Below are positions 44,904-53,909 of a DNA stretch of 64,000 bases, one piece after another. The number at the start of each line of letters is the position of its first letter. Position 1 is the first letter of the stretch. The position numbers were made by a program, and so were the translations under genes. This stretch comes from Flavobacterium silvisoli (lineage in GTDB: Bacteria; Bacteroidota; Bacteroidia; Flavobacteriales; Flavobacteriaceae): positions 301,733 through 365,732 of the forward strand of contig NZ_SJPE01000001.1 in the NCBI RefSeq assembly GCF_004329815.1. Direction: 5' to 3'. The notes under the pieces are model-generated. The model was given only the letters and a program-made list of their open reading frames with translations, made no database searches and was not told the origin of the DNA.

Positions 44904-45539
44904 AAAACCAAAGTTGTCAACACATACTAAAAACATCAAAAAGAAAAGATTTTAAAAAATTAATTTTTGATGGTTATTATAGCGTGTTAATAGTGGCAAT
45001 AACTTTTTATGAAAAGATATGATTTAAAAGTTTTCCCAACTTATACAGAGAAATTAACAATGTTAAGGGAGTATAAAGTTCTTATAATGAATGAAATTTT
45101 AATTCTTATCAACAGTTGTTAACACATTAAAATACGATATAATTTTTAATAAGTTTAGTTGTTGATTATTGTTGAAAACCTGTTTTTTTATGCTGATAAA
45201 TTTTCTAAAAAAAGACCAAACTAAATTTGATTTTTCCATTCCTGTTTTTGATTAGAAAAAAAGTGTATTCAACCTTAAAAAACTTCTAATTTTCTATCCA
45301 AAGTTGTTAACAATTCATGTTAAATTAAAGTTAACTGATTATCAATGATTTGCAAAACACTATTAACAAGGCAATTTTTTAACATTTATAATAAATAAAT
45401 GATAATGATTTTCAATTACTTATAATAATATCATATTTGAGCACAATCGCTAACTTTTAAAAATCAAGGAGTTACAATAAAGTAAAAATTCAACCGATAC
45501 TTTGCGTAAATTTGTGCTTTAAACTGCAAATAATTCAAC
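44904..45539. other. oriC: Candidate chromosomal replication origin (oriC)
   Basis: A 636-base gene-free, very AT-rich stretch between the DUF2007 gene and rpiB, at the switch from mostly minus-strand to almost all plus-strand genes. It contains repeated DnaA-box-like 9-mers: TTGTCAACA (44,914), TTATACAGA (45,041), TTATCAACA (45,106, one mismatch from TTATCCACA), TTGTTAACA (45,116), TGTTGATTA (45,160), TGCTGATAA (45,191) and the palindrome TTGTTAACAA (45,304). An AT-only tract at about 45,378-45,440 could be the unwinding element. The parS sites at 27.2 and 29.1 kb support an origin-proximal location. There is no dnaA here. Confidence 0.6.
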
Positions 45540-45971
45540 ATGAAAATCGCTATAGGAAACGATCACGCCGGTCCCGAGTATAAAAAAGCCATAGTCACTT
45601 TTTTAGAACAAAACGGACACCAAGTAATTAACCACGGAACCGATACTGTTGACAGTGTCGATTATCCCGATTTTGGTCATCCGGTTGCCGTTGATGTAGA
45701 AACAGGTAAAGCCGATTTTGGTATCGTAATCTGCGGATCGGGAAATGGTATTAATATGACGGTTAACAAACATCAGGGCATTCGCTCCGCGCTTTGTTGG
45801 ACCAAAGAAATTGCCGTCCTGGCCCGCCAGCATAATGATGCGAATATCATCAGCATTCCGGCCCGTTTTACGTCAATACAACAAGCGGTAGATATGGTAG
45901 ATACTTTTTTGAAGACTTCTTTCGAAGGCGGAAGACACGCCAACCGCGTCAATAAAATTGCCTGTCAATAA
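45540..45971 (+). CDS. rpiB: Ribose-5-phosphate isomerase B
   Basis: A 143-residue RpiB of the pentose phosphate pathway, interconverting ribose 5-phosphate and ribulose 5-phosphate. Landmarks are IAIGNDHAGPEYK with His9, the catalytic Cys65 in IVICGSGNGINM, and the ARQHNDANI segment. It lies 2 bases upstream of the metal exporter gene and begins the plus-strand run beyond the candidate origin. Confidence 0.94.
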   Translation: MKIAIGNDHAGPEYKKAIVTFLEQNGHQVINHGTDTVDSVDYPDFGHPVAVDVETGKADFGIVICGSGNGINMTVNKHQGIRSALCWTKEIAVLARQHNDANIISIPARFTSIQQAVDMVDTFLKTSFEGGRHANRVNKIACQ

Positions 45972-45973
45972 CC

Positions 45974-46885
45974 ATGGGGCATGACCACATTCATATCCAC
46001 AAACACGAAGTAAAGGGTAAAAACCTGGTTTTTTCCATACTGCTCAATTTGTTGATAACCCTGGCTCAAATCATCGGAGGAATTGTCTCGGGAAGTTTGG
46101 CCTTGCTATCGGATGCGCTTCACAATTTTTCAGATGTATTGTCCTTAGTATTTAGCTTGATAGCGCATAAACTTTCCCGAAGAAAAGCGTCTATCAACAA
46201 TACTTTCGGATTCAAAAGAGCCGAACTGATTGCGGCGTTTGTGAATGCTGCCACATTGGTTATCGTAGCCTTTATTTTAATTTACGGTGCCATTGAACGT
46301 TTTTTTAATCCGCACCCCATTGAATCGGGGTTGGTTATTTGGTTGGCGCTTTTAGGCATAGTGGTTAACGGACTTTCGGTGCTGCTGCTTCAAAAAGATG
46401 CCGAACACAATATTAATATGAAATCGGCTTACCTGCATTTATTGACTGATATGTTGGCCTCAGTGGCGGTGTTGGTCGGTGGGTTACTGATGAAGTTTTA
46501 CGGTTGGTTTTGGGTAGATAGCGTCATGACTATTGCCATTGCGGTTTATTTGATTGTTGTTGGCGGCAAGTTATTGTTAGCATCCACCAAAATGCTTATG
46601 CTCTTTACGCCCGATTTTATTGATATCAAAGAATTGGTGCGCGAAGTGCACAAAATTCGGGGTGTTGGGAAATTACACCACATTCACGTGTGGCATCTCA
46701 ATGACGAAGAGTTACACCTCGAAGCGCATCTCGATTGTGAAGAAGATATCAAAATGAGCGAATTCAACGAATTGTTGCATCAGATAGAAATGGTGCTTTT
46801 TGAAAAATTCGGCATCAATCACATCAACATTCAACCCGAATTTAAAAAGGAAGAAGTCACCAAAGATTTCATTGTACAGGATTAA
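45974..46885 (+). CDS. Cation diffusion facilitator (CzcD/ZitB-type zinc exporter)
   Basis: A 303-residue metal exporter. The His-rich start MGHDHIHIHKHE binds zinc-like ions. Six membrane segments follow. Metal motifs are visible: SDALHNFSDVLS in TM2 (Asp47, His50, Asp54) and HLLTDMLASVAV in TM5 (HxxxD). The cytoplasmic C-terminal domain carries LHHIHVWHLNDEELHLEAHL, typical of CDF proteins. The H-x-x-x-D motif points to Zn or Cd rather than Fe or Mn. It lies 2 bases from rpiB and 6 from nnrD. Confidence 0.92.
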   Translation: MGHDHIHIHKHEVKGKNLVFSILLNLLITLAQIIGGIVSGSLALLSDALHNFSDVLSLVFSLIAHKLSRRKASINNTFGFKRAELIAAFVNAATLVIVAFILIYGAIERFFNPHPIESGLVIWLALLGIVVNGLSVLLLQKDAEHNINMKSAYLHLLTDMLASVAVLVGGLLMKFYGWFWVDSVMTIAIAVYLIVVGGKLLLASTKMLMLFTPDFIDIKELVREVHKIRGVGKLHHIHVWHLNDEELHLEAHLDCEEDIKMSEFNELLHQIEMVLFEKFGINHINIQPEFKKEEVTKDFIVQD

Positions 46886-46891
46886 CGGCTT

Positions 46892-47710
46892 ATGGAGCAG
46901 GTAGATTTACATTTCATCCGACAAATTTTTAAAAAACGCTTGCCCGACTCCCACAAAGGTTCTCACGGTCATGTTTTGATTGTGGCCGGAAGCAAAGACA
47001 AAATGGGCGCGGCGATAATTGCAGCAAAATCGGCGCTTCGCGCCGGTGTCGGGTTGGTCACGGCCAACATTCCCAAAAAAGAAAGAACGACACTGTTTAT
47101 AGCGGTACCCGTGGCTATGGCTGAATTTAGAGAAGAAGAAAGCCATACTCAAAAATACACAGCCATAGCCATAGGCCCCGGATTGGGCACCGACAAGTCA
47201 GCCGAAAAAAAATTGAAAGCACTGTTACAAAACACCCATGTCCCAATAGTCCTCGATGCCGATGCCCTAAACATATTGGCCCAAAACCAAGGCATCTCAC
47301 AACTTTTACCCCAAACCATATTGACACCCCACACCAAAGAATTCGATCGATTATTTGGGGTGCACCATTCAGAAAAAGAAAGAAGAGCAACCGCGGTGCA
47401 AAAGGCAAAGGAACTCCAGCTCATTATTGTCTTGAAAAGCCACAAAACGTTTATCACTGACGGAACCGCTTCTTTTGAAAACACTACCGGAAATGCCGGT
47501 TTGGCCAAAGGCGGTTCGGGCGATGCACTGACCGGTATCATTACCGCTTTTTTGGCGCAAAAGTATGAACCGATTCAGGCGGCGGTAGTAGGCGTGTATC
47601 TTCACGGATTGGCCGCCGATATGACCCTCGAAACCCAAAGTCCCGAGAGCATGCTGATTACCGATGTCATAGAAAATCTGGGGAAAGCTTTCCAACACCT
47701 TCAAAATTAA
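46892..47710 (+). CDS. nnrD: ADP-dependent NAD(P)H-hydrate dehydratase
   Basis: A 272-residue repair enzyme that restores damaged NADHX and NADPHX to NAD(P)H. Signatures are HGHVLIVAGSKDKMGAAIIAAKSALRAGVGLVT (quoted segments VLIVAGSKDKMGAA and RAGVGLVT), IAIGPGLGTD, VLDADALNIL, LTPHTKEFDRLF and the catalytic GNAGLAKGGSGDALTGII. The separate epimerase domain (NnrE), often fused, is absent, so this is a stand-alone dehydratase. It lies between the metal exporter and tex in one run. Confidence 0.94.
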   Translation: MEQVDLHFIRQIFKKRLPDSHKGSHGHVLIVAGSKDKMGAAIIAAKSALRAGVGLVTANIPKKERTTLFIAVPVAMAEFREEESHTQKYTAIAIGPGLGTDKSAEKKLKALLQNTHVPIVLDADALNILAQNQGISQLLPQTILTPHTKEFDRLFGVHHSEKERRATAVQKAKELQLIIVLKSHKTFITDGTASFENTTGNAGLAKGGSGDALTGIITAFLAQKYEPIQAAVVGVYLHGLAADMTLETQSPESMLITDVIENLGKAFQHLQN

Positions 47711-47719
47711 ATTCTCAAA

Positions 47720-49843
47720 ATGACCCACATACAATTTATTCAAAGCCAAATTACGGCTTCACCCAAAAGCATTGAAAACACCCTGAATTTACTCAAGGAA
47801 GATTGTACCATACCGTTCATTTCCCGTTACCGCAAGGATCAAACCGGAAACCTGGACGAGGTTGTCATTGAGCAGATTGCCAAACTTGCCAAGCAATACG
47901 ACGACATCGTAAAACGCAAAGACAGTGTGTTGAAAGCGATAGAAGAACAAGGACAACTGACAGCGGATTTAAAAGCCAAAATTGAGAACAGTTTTGACCT
48001 TCAGGAAATAGAGGATTTGTATTTGCCCTATAAAAAGAAAAAGAAAACCCGAGCCGATGTGGCCCGCGAGAATGGGTTGGAACCTTTGGCCAAAATCATC
48101 ATGGCGCAAAACGCGGACGATATCGAATTTATAGCCTCAAAATATCTGAATGCCCAAGTAACCAACGAAGACGAAGCGTTACAAGGCGCCCGTGACATTA
48201 TAGCCGAGTGGATCAATGAAAACATTTACATCCGCAAAAACCTGCGCCGCATGTTTCAGCGCAAAGCGGTAGTCTCAACCAGCGTGGTCAAGAAAAAGCA
48301 GGAGGAAGAAGAAGCTCAGAAATTCAAGCAATATTTTGATTGGGCCGAACCCATTTCAAAAGCGCCTTCCCACCGATTGTTAGCCATGCTCCGCGCCGAA
48401 GCTGAAGGTTTTGTCAAACTCAATGTAGCAATTGAAAACGAGGAAGCCCTCGAATTTATTGAAAACAACACGATAAAAAACAACAGAGAAACGGCTGACC
48501 AATTGCGTTTGGCCATCAAAGACAGTTACAAACGATTGTTGGAACCTGCCATTGCTAACGAAACCCTACAAGAGGCCAAAGCCAAAGCCGATGCCAAAGC
48601 CATTGAAGTGTTTGCCGGCAATTTGAGTCAGTTGTTACTGGCGCCGCCATTGGGAGAAAAGCGCATCCTGGCCATCGATCCCGGTTATCGTTCGGGTTGC
48701 AAAGTGGTGTGTTTAGACGAAAAAGGCGACTTGTTGTACAACGAAACCATTTACCCACATCAGCCTCAAAACGAAACGGCGATGGCGATGAAAAAAATCA
48801 AATCGATGGTGAATGCCTATAATATTGAAGCCATTTCTATTGGGAACGGAACCGCCTCAAGGGAAACCGAATTTTTCATCAAAAAAATCGCTTTTGATAA
48901 ACCGGTACAGGTATTTGTGGTTTCCGAGGCCGGGGCTTCGGTGTATTCGGCCAGTAAAATTGCCCGTGACGAATTCCCGAATTATGATGTGACGGTTCGC
49001 GGTTCAGTTTCCATCGGAAGAAGACTTTCAGACCCGTTGGCGGAGCTGGTGAAAATCGATCCGAAATCGATAGGCGTGGGGCAGTACCAACACGATGTAG
49101 ACCAAACCAAACTCAAGGAAGAACTCGATACCGTAGTGGTGCGCTGCGTGAACTCGGTGGGCATCAATATCAACACCGCCAGTAAATCGCTGTTGAGTTA
49201 TGTTTCGGGAATTGGTGAAAAAATGGCCGAGAACATTGTCGCCTTCCGAAGCGAGAACGGGCCTTTTGACGACCGAAAACAATTAAAAAAAGTACCGCGT
49301 TTGGGGGATAAGGCTTTTCAGCAAGCAGCGGCATTTATACGAATTAAAGACGGTAAAAATCCGTTAGACAACTCGGCGGTGCACCCCGAGGCGTATCCTA
49401 TTGTAGAAAAAATGGCCAAAGATTTAGGCTTAAAAACCGCTGAACTGATTGGCAATAAAGAAAAAATAGGCCTGATACAACCGGAACGTTACCTCACGGC
49501 CGAGGTGGGGATTTTGGGGATAAAAGACATTGTAAAAGAATTGGAAAAACCGGGCTTAGATCCGCGTAAAGCCGCTAAGGTATTTGAATTTGATGCCAAC
49601 GTGAAATCGATTAAAGATGTGCGCAGCGGTATGATTTTACCGGGAATTGTCAATAACATCACTGCTTTTGGCTGTTTTGTAGATATTGGTATTAAAGAAA
49701 GCGGCCTGGTGCACATTTCCCAACTCAAGGAAGGGTTTGTTTCAGATGTGAATGAAGTAGTCAAAATGCACCAACACGTGCAGGTCAAGGTGGTTGAGGT
49801 AGATGAGGAGCGCAAACGCATTCAGCTCACAATGATTTTTTAA
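47720..49843 (+). CDS. tex: Tex-family RNA-binding transcription accessory protein
   Basis: A 707-residue Tex protein that binds nucleic acid. Visible order: helical N-terminal region with SRYRKDQTGNLDEV and YLPYKKKKKTRADVARENGL; YqgF-like RNase H fold (ILAIDPGYRSGCKVVCLDEKG, about residues 314-334); helix-hairpin-helix segments (LLSYVSGIGEKMAENIVAFR); and a C-terminal S1 domain (GIVNNITAFGCFVDIGIKESGLVHISQL). Length is near the family average. It is followed by a shared terminator with tatA. Confidence 0.95.
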   Translation: MTHIQFIQSQITASPKSIENTLNLLKEDCTIPFISRYRKDQTGNLDEVVIEQIAKLAKQYDDIVKRKDSVLKAIEEQGQLTADLKAKIENSFDLQEIEDLYLPYKKKKKTRADVARENGLEPLAKIIMAQNADDIEFIASKYLNAQVTNEDEALQGARDIIAEWINENIYIRKNLRRMFQRKAVVSTSVVKKKQEEEEAQKFKQYFDWAEPISKAPSHRLLAMLRAEAEGFVKLNVAIENEEALEFIENNTIKNNRETADQLRLAIKDSYKRLLEPAIANETLQEAKAKADAKAIEVFAGNLSQLLLAPPLGEKRILAIDPGYRSGCKVVCLDEKGDLLYNETIYPHQPQNETAMAMKKIKSMVNAYNIEAISIGNGTASRETEFFIKKIAFDKPVQVFVVSEAGASVYSASKIARDEFPNYDVTVRGSVSIGRRLSDPLAELVKIDPKSIGVGQYQHDVDQTKLKEELDTVVVRCVNSVGININTASKSLLSYVSGIGEKMAENIVAFRSENGPFDDRKQLKKVPRLGDKAFQQAAAFIRIKDGKNPLDNSAVHPEAYPIVEKMAKDLGLKTAELIGNKEKIGLIQPERYLTAEVGILGIKDIVKELEKPGLDPRKAAKVFEFDANVKSIKDVRSGMILPGIVNNITAFGCFVDIGIKESGLVHISQLKEGFVSDVNEVVKMHQHVQVKVVEVDEERKRIQLTMIF

Positions 49844-49847
49844 ATAT

Positions 49848-49890
49848 AAAAATCCCAAACTCAGCAACTGAATTTGGGATTTGTTTTTTA
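49848..49890. terminator. Bidirectional hairpin terminator
   Basis: AAATCCCAAA pairs with TTTGGGATTT, with an inner TCAG/CTGA stem. It lies between tex and the convergent tatA. Confidence 0.85.
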
Positions 49891-49901
49891 GGATAAAGAT
49901 A

Positions 49902-50081
49902 TTATTTATTCTCTTCGTCTTTTTTTGTTTCAGCGGCTTTCTCTTCACCTTTGGCAGCTTCTTTGAATTCTCTTACTCCGGTTCCAAGTCCTTTCATTAA
50001 TTCCGGAATTTTTTTACCACCAAATAATAATAAAATAACGACTAAAATAACTAGCCATTCTGATATTCCCATACTTCCCAT
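49902..50081 (-). CDS. tatA: Sec-independent translocase subunit TatA (small gene)
   Basis: A 59-residue protein, easy to miss because it is short: [19 protein letters not shown]... continuing into [20 protein letters not shown]. It has the TatA layout: one membrane helix (about 8-20), the FGGKKIPEL hinge, then an amphipathic helix and an acidic/basic tail. Together with TatC (not in this window) it exports folded proteins. It is the only minus-strand gene in the right half. A second ATG at 50,072 could also serve as start. A TACATTTG -7 box lies 44 bases upstream. Confidence 0.93.
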   Translation of the reverse strand: MGSMGISEWLVILVVILLLFGGKKIPELMKGLGTGVREFKEAAKGEEKAAETKKDEENK

Positions 50082-50124
50082 GATATATAATTTTGTGCTT
50101 TCGCGTATTAGTATTAATCGACGA

Positions 50125-50132
50125 CAAATGTA
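50125..50132 (-). promoter_or_regulatory. -7 promoter element for tatA
   Basis: Reads TACATTTG on the minus strand, matching TAnnTTTG, 43 bases upstream of the start. No matching -33 box at the usual distance. Confidence 0.4.
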
Positions 50133-50195
50133 TAAAGAAAATAGACATAGTTTTTATTTTCAGCACAATATTTATCGTTAAAGTTCGTTAACGTA

Positions 50196-50230
50196 TTGAA
50201 AAATGAACCCAACATTATTTTCTATATTTG
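50196..50230 (+). promoter_or_regulatory. Promoter of the M23 peptidase gene
   Basis: TTG at 50196-50198, a 24-base spacer (one longer than the usual maximum), then TATATTTG at 50223-50230. The start codon follows 17 bases later. Confidence 0.5.
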
Positions 50231-50247
50231 TTGCTTAATCAATACTC

Positions 50248-51117
50248 ATGTCGGAAAAACGACTCAAGCGTAAAATCTTAAAGAAAAAACTATTCACAAA
50301 AAACCGCTTGGTTATTTTGAATGAAGATACTTTTGCCGAAGTCTTTTCGTTGCGATTGACTTTGATGAATGTCTTTGTGGTGGCTACCATTGGCGCTTTG
50401 TTGATTATTTTTGTTACCACTTACATCATTGCCTTTACTCCGCTGCGCGAATATATCCCGGGTTATGCTTCTTCTAAACTCAAAAAAGATGCAACCGAAT
50501 TAGCACTGAAATCCGATTCGTTATCCAAAGCATTAAAGAAAAACGAAGCTTATATTGCCTCCATCCGAAAGGTGTTGACCGGGGATTTGGAATATGCGAA
50601 ATTTAGTAAAGATTCAATCACCGCGACTACTACCGAACCTATTTCAGAGGAAGACTTACAACCCAGTAAAGCCGATTTAAAACTGCGCGAAGAAGTGGCT
50701 CGTGAAGACAAATACAATCTTTTTGAAAAAGCAAAACCAAAGGTAAGTATAGTGCTTTTCCCACCGGTAAAAGGCATGATTACCGAAGAATTCAATCCCA
50801 AAGAAAAGCACTACGCTGTTGACGTAGCCTTGGCCAAAAACACACCTATCAAATCCATATTAAGCGGCACGGTAATTTTTGCCGATTGGACACCGAATAC
50901 CGGAAACGTGGTCATCATCCGGCACAATAATGGTTTTATTTCGGTTTATAAACACGCGGCTTCGTTAACGGTTGCTCAGGGGGATACCGTAAGGAGCGGA
51001 GAAGTTATCGCTTTAGCCGGTTCTACCGGACAAGAATCAACGGGAGTGCATTTGCATTTTGAATTGTGGAAAGACGGCTACCCGATTGACCCGAGTATTT
51101 TTATTGAATTTGAATGA
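50248..51117 (+). CDS. M23 (LytM) zinc peptidase, membrane-anchored
   Basis: A 289-residue protein with a short basic cytoplasmic start (KRLKRKILKKKLF) and one transmembrane segment (about 40-66). A coiled-coil linker (70-115) leads to the LytM domain. The metal and catalytic motifs are KHYAVDVAL (His/Asp ligands) and VHLHFELWK (catalytic HxH). Such enzymes cut peptidoglycan cross-links or regulate the cell-wall machinery. The start of the next gene lies one base after its stop, so expression is coupled. Confidence 0.92.
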   Translation: MSEKRLKRKILKKKLFTKNRLVILNEDTFAEVFSLRLTLMNVFVVATIGALLIIFVTTYIIAFTPLREYIPGYASSKLKKDATELALKSDSLSKALKKNEAYIASIRKVLTGDLEYAKFSKDSITATTTEPISEEDLQPSKADLKLREEVAREDKYNLFEKAKPKVSIVLFPPVKGMITEEFNPKEKHYAVDVALAKNTPIKSILSGTVIFADWTPNTGNVVIIRHNNGFISVYKHAASLTVAQGDTVRSGEVIALAGSTGQESTGVHLHFELWKDGYPIDPSIFIEFE

Positions 51118-51118
51118 T

Positions 51119-51484
51119 ATGGAAACCCTTTTGAATTATCTGAACCAGCGAATAGGAATTACTACTTTCCTCATAGGAGTCGTGTTAACCATTACCGCTA
51201 TCCTCACCAAGTTGTTTCCGCCCAAAAAAATAAATTACCTCTACGGCTACCGAACTGCAGCCTCCATGAAAAACCAACAGACATGGGACTTCGCCCAAAA
51301 GTACTCGACCAAAATAATGGTTAGCTTGGGCTTGGGGTTAATAGCTTTTTCCTTTCTGGATGCGGTGATGGACATCAGTGAAGTCACATCGACGGGCTTG
51401 GGCATCGGACTTATGATTTTAGGATTTATCTATATGATGATTACCACAGAAAAGGCCATTAAAAAGAATTTTCCAAACGAATAA
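51119..51484 (+). CDS. SdpI-family membrane protein
   Basis: A 121-residue protein. I chose the ATG at 51119 (METLLNYLNQRIG) since it follows the M23 stop by one base; an upstream in-frame extension lies inside that gene. The motif LFPPKKINYLYGYRTAASMKNQQTWDFAQKYS (quoted segment INYLYGYRTAASMKN) is the SdpI/YhfL family signature, with three hydrophobic helices around it. In Bacillus, SdpI confers immunity to a toxin; here the role is unknown. Confidence 0.85.
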   Translation: METLLNYLNQRIGITTFLIGVVLTITAILTKLFPPKKINYLYGYRTAASMKNQQTWDFAQKYSTKIMVSLGLGLIAFSFLDAVMDISEVTSTGLGIGLMILGFIYMMITTEKAIKKNFPNE

Positions 51485-51486
51485 CC

Positions 51487-52974
51487 ATGTCAATCAAATC
51501 TTTTGCCGCCAAACTGTTTGCTAAAAGCATTCACAAGAAAACCCAAGCCTGGGTCAATAATCCGGTAGCGACCCAAAAAAAAATTTTCAGGGAATTGTTG
51601 GCTGCTGCCAAAGACACTCAATTTGGCAAGGACCATGGTTTTTCTGAAATCAAGACTTTTGAAGATTTTGCCCTAAGGGTTCCGGTTAGAGATTATGAAG
51701 CATTACGGCCCTATGTGGATCGCGTGGTCAAAGGCGAAGAAAATATCCTTTGGAAAGGCAAACCGATTTATTTTGCCAAAACTTCCGGAACGACTTCGGG
51801 TGCCAAATACATTCCGCTCACGGCAGCATCGATGCCGTATCATATTGAAGCGGCCCGCAACGCTATTTTGAGTTATATACACGAAACCGGCAAAGCTGAT
51901 TTTGTAGACGGTAAAATGATTTTTCTGCAGGGAAGTCCTGTATTGGAAGAAAAAAACGGCATCAAACTCGGCCGCTTGTCCGGAATAGTAGCGCATTATG
52001 TGCCGAAATATTTGCAAAAAAATCGCATGCCCAGTTGGGAAACCAATTGCATAGAAGATTGGGAAACCAAGGTAGATGCGATAGTAGAAGAAACATTTCA
52101 CGAAAACATGAGCGTCATTTCGGGGATTCCTTCCTGGGTGCAAATGTATTTTGAGAAGTTGCAACAGAAAGGAAACAAACCCGTTGGAGAAATTTTTAAA
52201 AACTTCAATTTGTTCATTTACGGCGGCGTGAATTATGAACCGTATCGCGCCAAATTTGAAAATCTCATCGGAAGAAAAGTCGATTCGATTGAGTTGTTTC
52301 CGGCTTCGGAAGGTTTTTTTGCCTATCAGGATTCCCAAAAGGAAAAGGGAATGTTGCTCTTATTGAATTCGGGCATTTTTTATGAATTTATCAAAGCCGA
52401 GGATTTTTTTACCGAAAACCCCAAAAGACATACGATTGGTGAGGTAGAATTGGGCATGAATTATGTGTTGATTATTTCCACCAATGCCGGACTTTGGGCC
52501 TACAACATAGGCGATACCGTGCAGTTTACGAGTTTGAATCCTTATCGCGTCATAGTTTCTGGCAGAATCAAACATTACATATCAGCTTTTGGTGAACACG
52601 TTATCGGGAAAGAAGTAGAAAGCGCTTTGAAAGAAGCTATGGAAAATACCAATGTACGGGTAAACGAATTTACCGTGGCGCCACAAATCAATCCGATTAG
52701 CGGATTGCCCTATCACGAATGGCTGATTGAATTTGAAAATGAACCCGAAAATCTTGATGATTTCGCTTTAAAAATTGACGAGGCCATGCGTAAACAAAAC
52801 ACGTATTATGACGATCTAATATCGGGGAATGTCTTGCGAACGCTGGTTATTACTAAAGTAGCCAAAAACGGTTTCCAAGACTATATGAAATCGATAGGAA
52901 AACTAGGCGGACAAAATAAACTGCCCAGGCTGTCGAACGACAGAAAAATTGCGGATGTGTTAAAAAGAGAATAG
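51487..52974 (+). CDS. GH3-type acyl-acid--amine synthetase-like protein
   Basis: A 495-residue protein of the GH3 fold, named after plant auxin-responsive enzymes that adenylate acids and conjugate them to amino acids. The adenylation motif YFAKTSGTTSGAKYIPLT (quoted segment SGTTSGAKYIP, about residues 99-109) and the later FPASEGFFAYQDSQKEKG and ISAFGEHVIGKEVESALKEAM match. Bacterial versions are common in Bacteroidota; what they activate is not known. It starts 2 bases after the SdpI-like gene. Confidence 0.88.
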   Translation: MSIKSFAAKLFAKSIHKKTQAWVNNPVATQKKIFRELLAAAKDTQFGKDHGFSEIKTFEDFALRVPVRDYEALRPYVDRVVKGEENILWKGKPIYFAKTSGTTSGAKYIPLTAASMPYHIEAARNAILSYIHETGKADFVDGKMIFLQGSPVLEEKNGIKLGRLSGIVAHYVPKYLQKNRMPSWETNCIEDWETKVDAIVEETFHENMSVISGIPSWVQMYFEKLQQKGNKPVGEIFKNFNLFIYGGVNYEPYRAKFENLIGRKVDSIELFPASEGFFAYQDSQKEKGMLLLLNSGIFYEFIKAEDFFTENPKRHTIGEVELGMNYVLIISTNAGLWAYNIGDTVQFTSLNPYRVIVSGRIKHYISAFGEHVIGKEVESALKEAMENTNVRVNEFTVAPQINPISGLPYHEWLIEFENEPENLDDFALKIDEAMRKQNTYYDDLISGNVLRTLVITKVAKNGFQDYMKSIGKLGGQNKLPRLSNDRKIADVLKRE

Positions 52975-52989
52975 ATAACAAAGGAAGAG

Positions 52990-53868
52990 ATGAAAGATAA
53001 AATAGTGTTTGGGTTAATGCTGTTGACGGGTTTTTATATGTCGGCCCAAATTAAAGGTGTCGTAAAAGACAGCCTCACCGGAAAACCAATTTCGTATGTA
53101 AACATTGCTGTAGAAAACGAGAAAACGGGTGCTACTTCAGAGGAAAACGGTGAATTCAGTATCAATGCCAAAGAAAACAGGCATTTAATTTTCTCGGCTT
53201 TGGGGTATGAAAAACGAAAAGTTCAAGCGTCGCAGGCTACCGAAGTAAAAATGGTTCCCAAGACGTTTCAATTGGATGAGGTCGTTATTTTGCCGCGTTT
53301 TGGCACAAAATCTCTGGAAATTGGCAGCACCAAGAATAATGTAGCTCAGGCGTTTGATAATGGACCAAGGATAGATGTTAAATTTTTTCCGTATTTGCCC
53401 AAGTATAAAAAAACGAAGTTTCTCAAGCAAGTTACCATTCTTACCGATAGCAATATAGAAAACGCCTCCATCAGGCTTCACTTTTACACGGTTGATGCAT
53501 TTGGATTTCCGGGAGAAGAAATGTTGACGAAAGATTATATTGTTACCGTTAATAAAGGTGTCAAAAAATCGTATTTCAACATTAGTGATTTTAATCTTCG
53601 AATGCCCAAAAATGGACTTTTCGTTGGTTTTGAAAAATTAATTATCGAAAAGAATAAGGTAGAAAAGACGGTTACAGATATGAATTCTAATACCATCCGA
53701 ACCGAAAAAATATACTACCCGTTTGTGCTCTACAACTTCGTGCCAAGTGATTACTATTATACTTTCTATGGCGGAAAGTGGAATCGGGAGACCAAGCCGG
53801 CTAATCAAGGCAACACGGATAAAATGATGATTAACGAACCGGCTATAAATCTTGTGCTGACCAACTAA
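52990..53868 (+). CDS. Exported protein with CarboxypepD_reg-like domain
   Basis: A 292-residue secreted protein; the signal ends near YMSAQ. Residues 20-95 form a carboxypeptidase regulatory-like beta-sandwich (IKGVVKDSLTGKPISYVNIAVENEKTGATS, quoted segments GVVKDSLTGKPISYVN and GATSEENGEFS), the domain found at the front of many TonB-dependent receptors. Here it is not followed by a plug or barrel; the rest (110-292) is beta-rich and of unknown family. It lies after the GH3 gene with a 15-base gap. A purine-rich AAGGAAGAG upstream may be a weak ribosome-binding site. Confidence 0.82.
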   Translation: MKDKIVFGLMLLTGFYMSAQIKGVVKDSLTGKPISYVNIAVENEKTGATSEENGEFSINAKENRHLIFSALGYEKRKVQASQATEVKMVPKTFQLDEVVILPRFGTKSLEIGSTKNNVAQAFDNGPRIDVKFFPYLPKYKKTKFLKQVTILTDSNIENASIRLHFYTVDAFGFPGEEMLTKDYIVTVNKGVKKSYFNISDFNLRMPKNGLFVGFEKLIIEKNKVEKTVTDMNSNTIRTEKIYYPFVLYNFVPSDYYYTFYGGKWNRETKPANQGNTDKMMINEPAINLVLTN

Positions 53869-53880
53869 ACTTAAAAACCC

Positions 53881-53888
53881 TATATTTG
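53881..53888 (+). promoter_or_regulatory. -7 promoter element for the 53.9 kb gene
   Basis: TATATTTG, an exact TAnnTTTG match, with the real ATG at 53910. The nearest TTG (53,852-53,854) is 26 bases upstream, slightly beyond the usual range. A TTG inside this box (53886) can be misread as a start codon. Confidence 0.45.
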
Positions 53889-53909
53889 CAGGTTAGAAAA
53901 AATAAATTA

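Noticed and set aside
46684..46700. CATTCACGTGTGGC in the metal exporter gene as parS
   Set aside because: Both arms fail; a chance CACGTG.
47127..49282. Long antisense frames opposite nnrD and tex
   Set aside because: They lie wholly under two strongly supported enzymes, have no start signals, and translate to Cys/Arg/Phe-rich noise.
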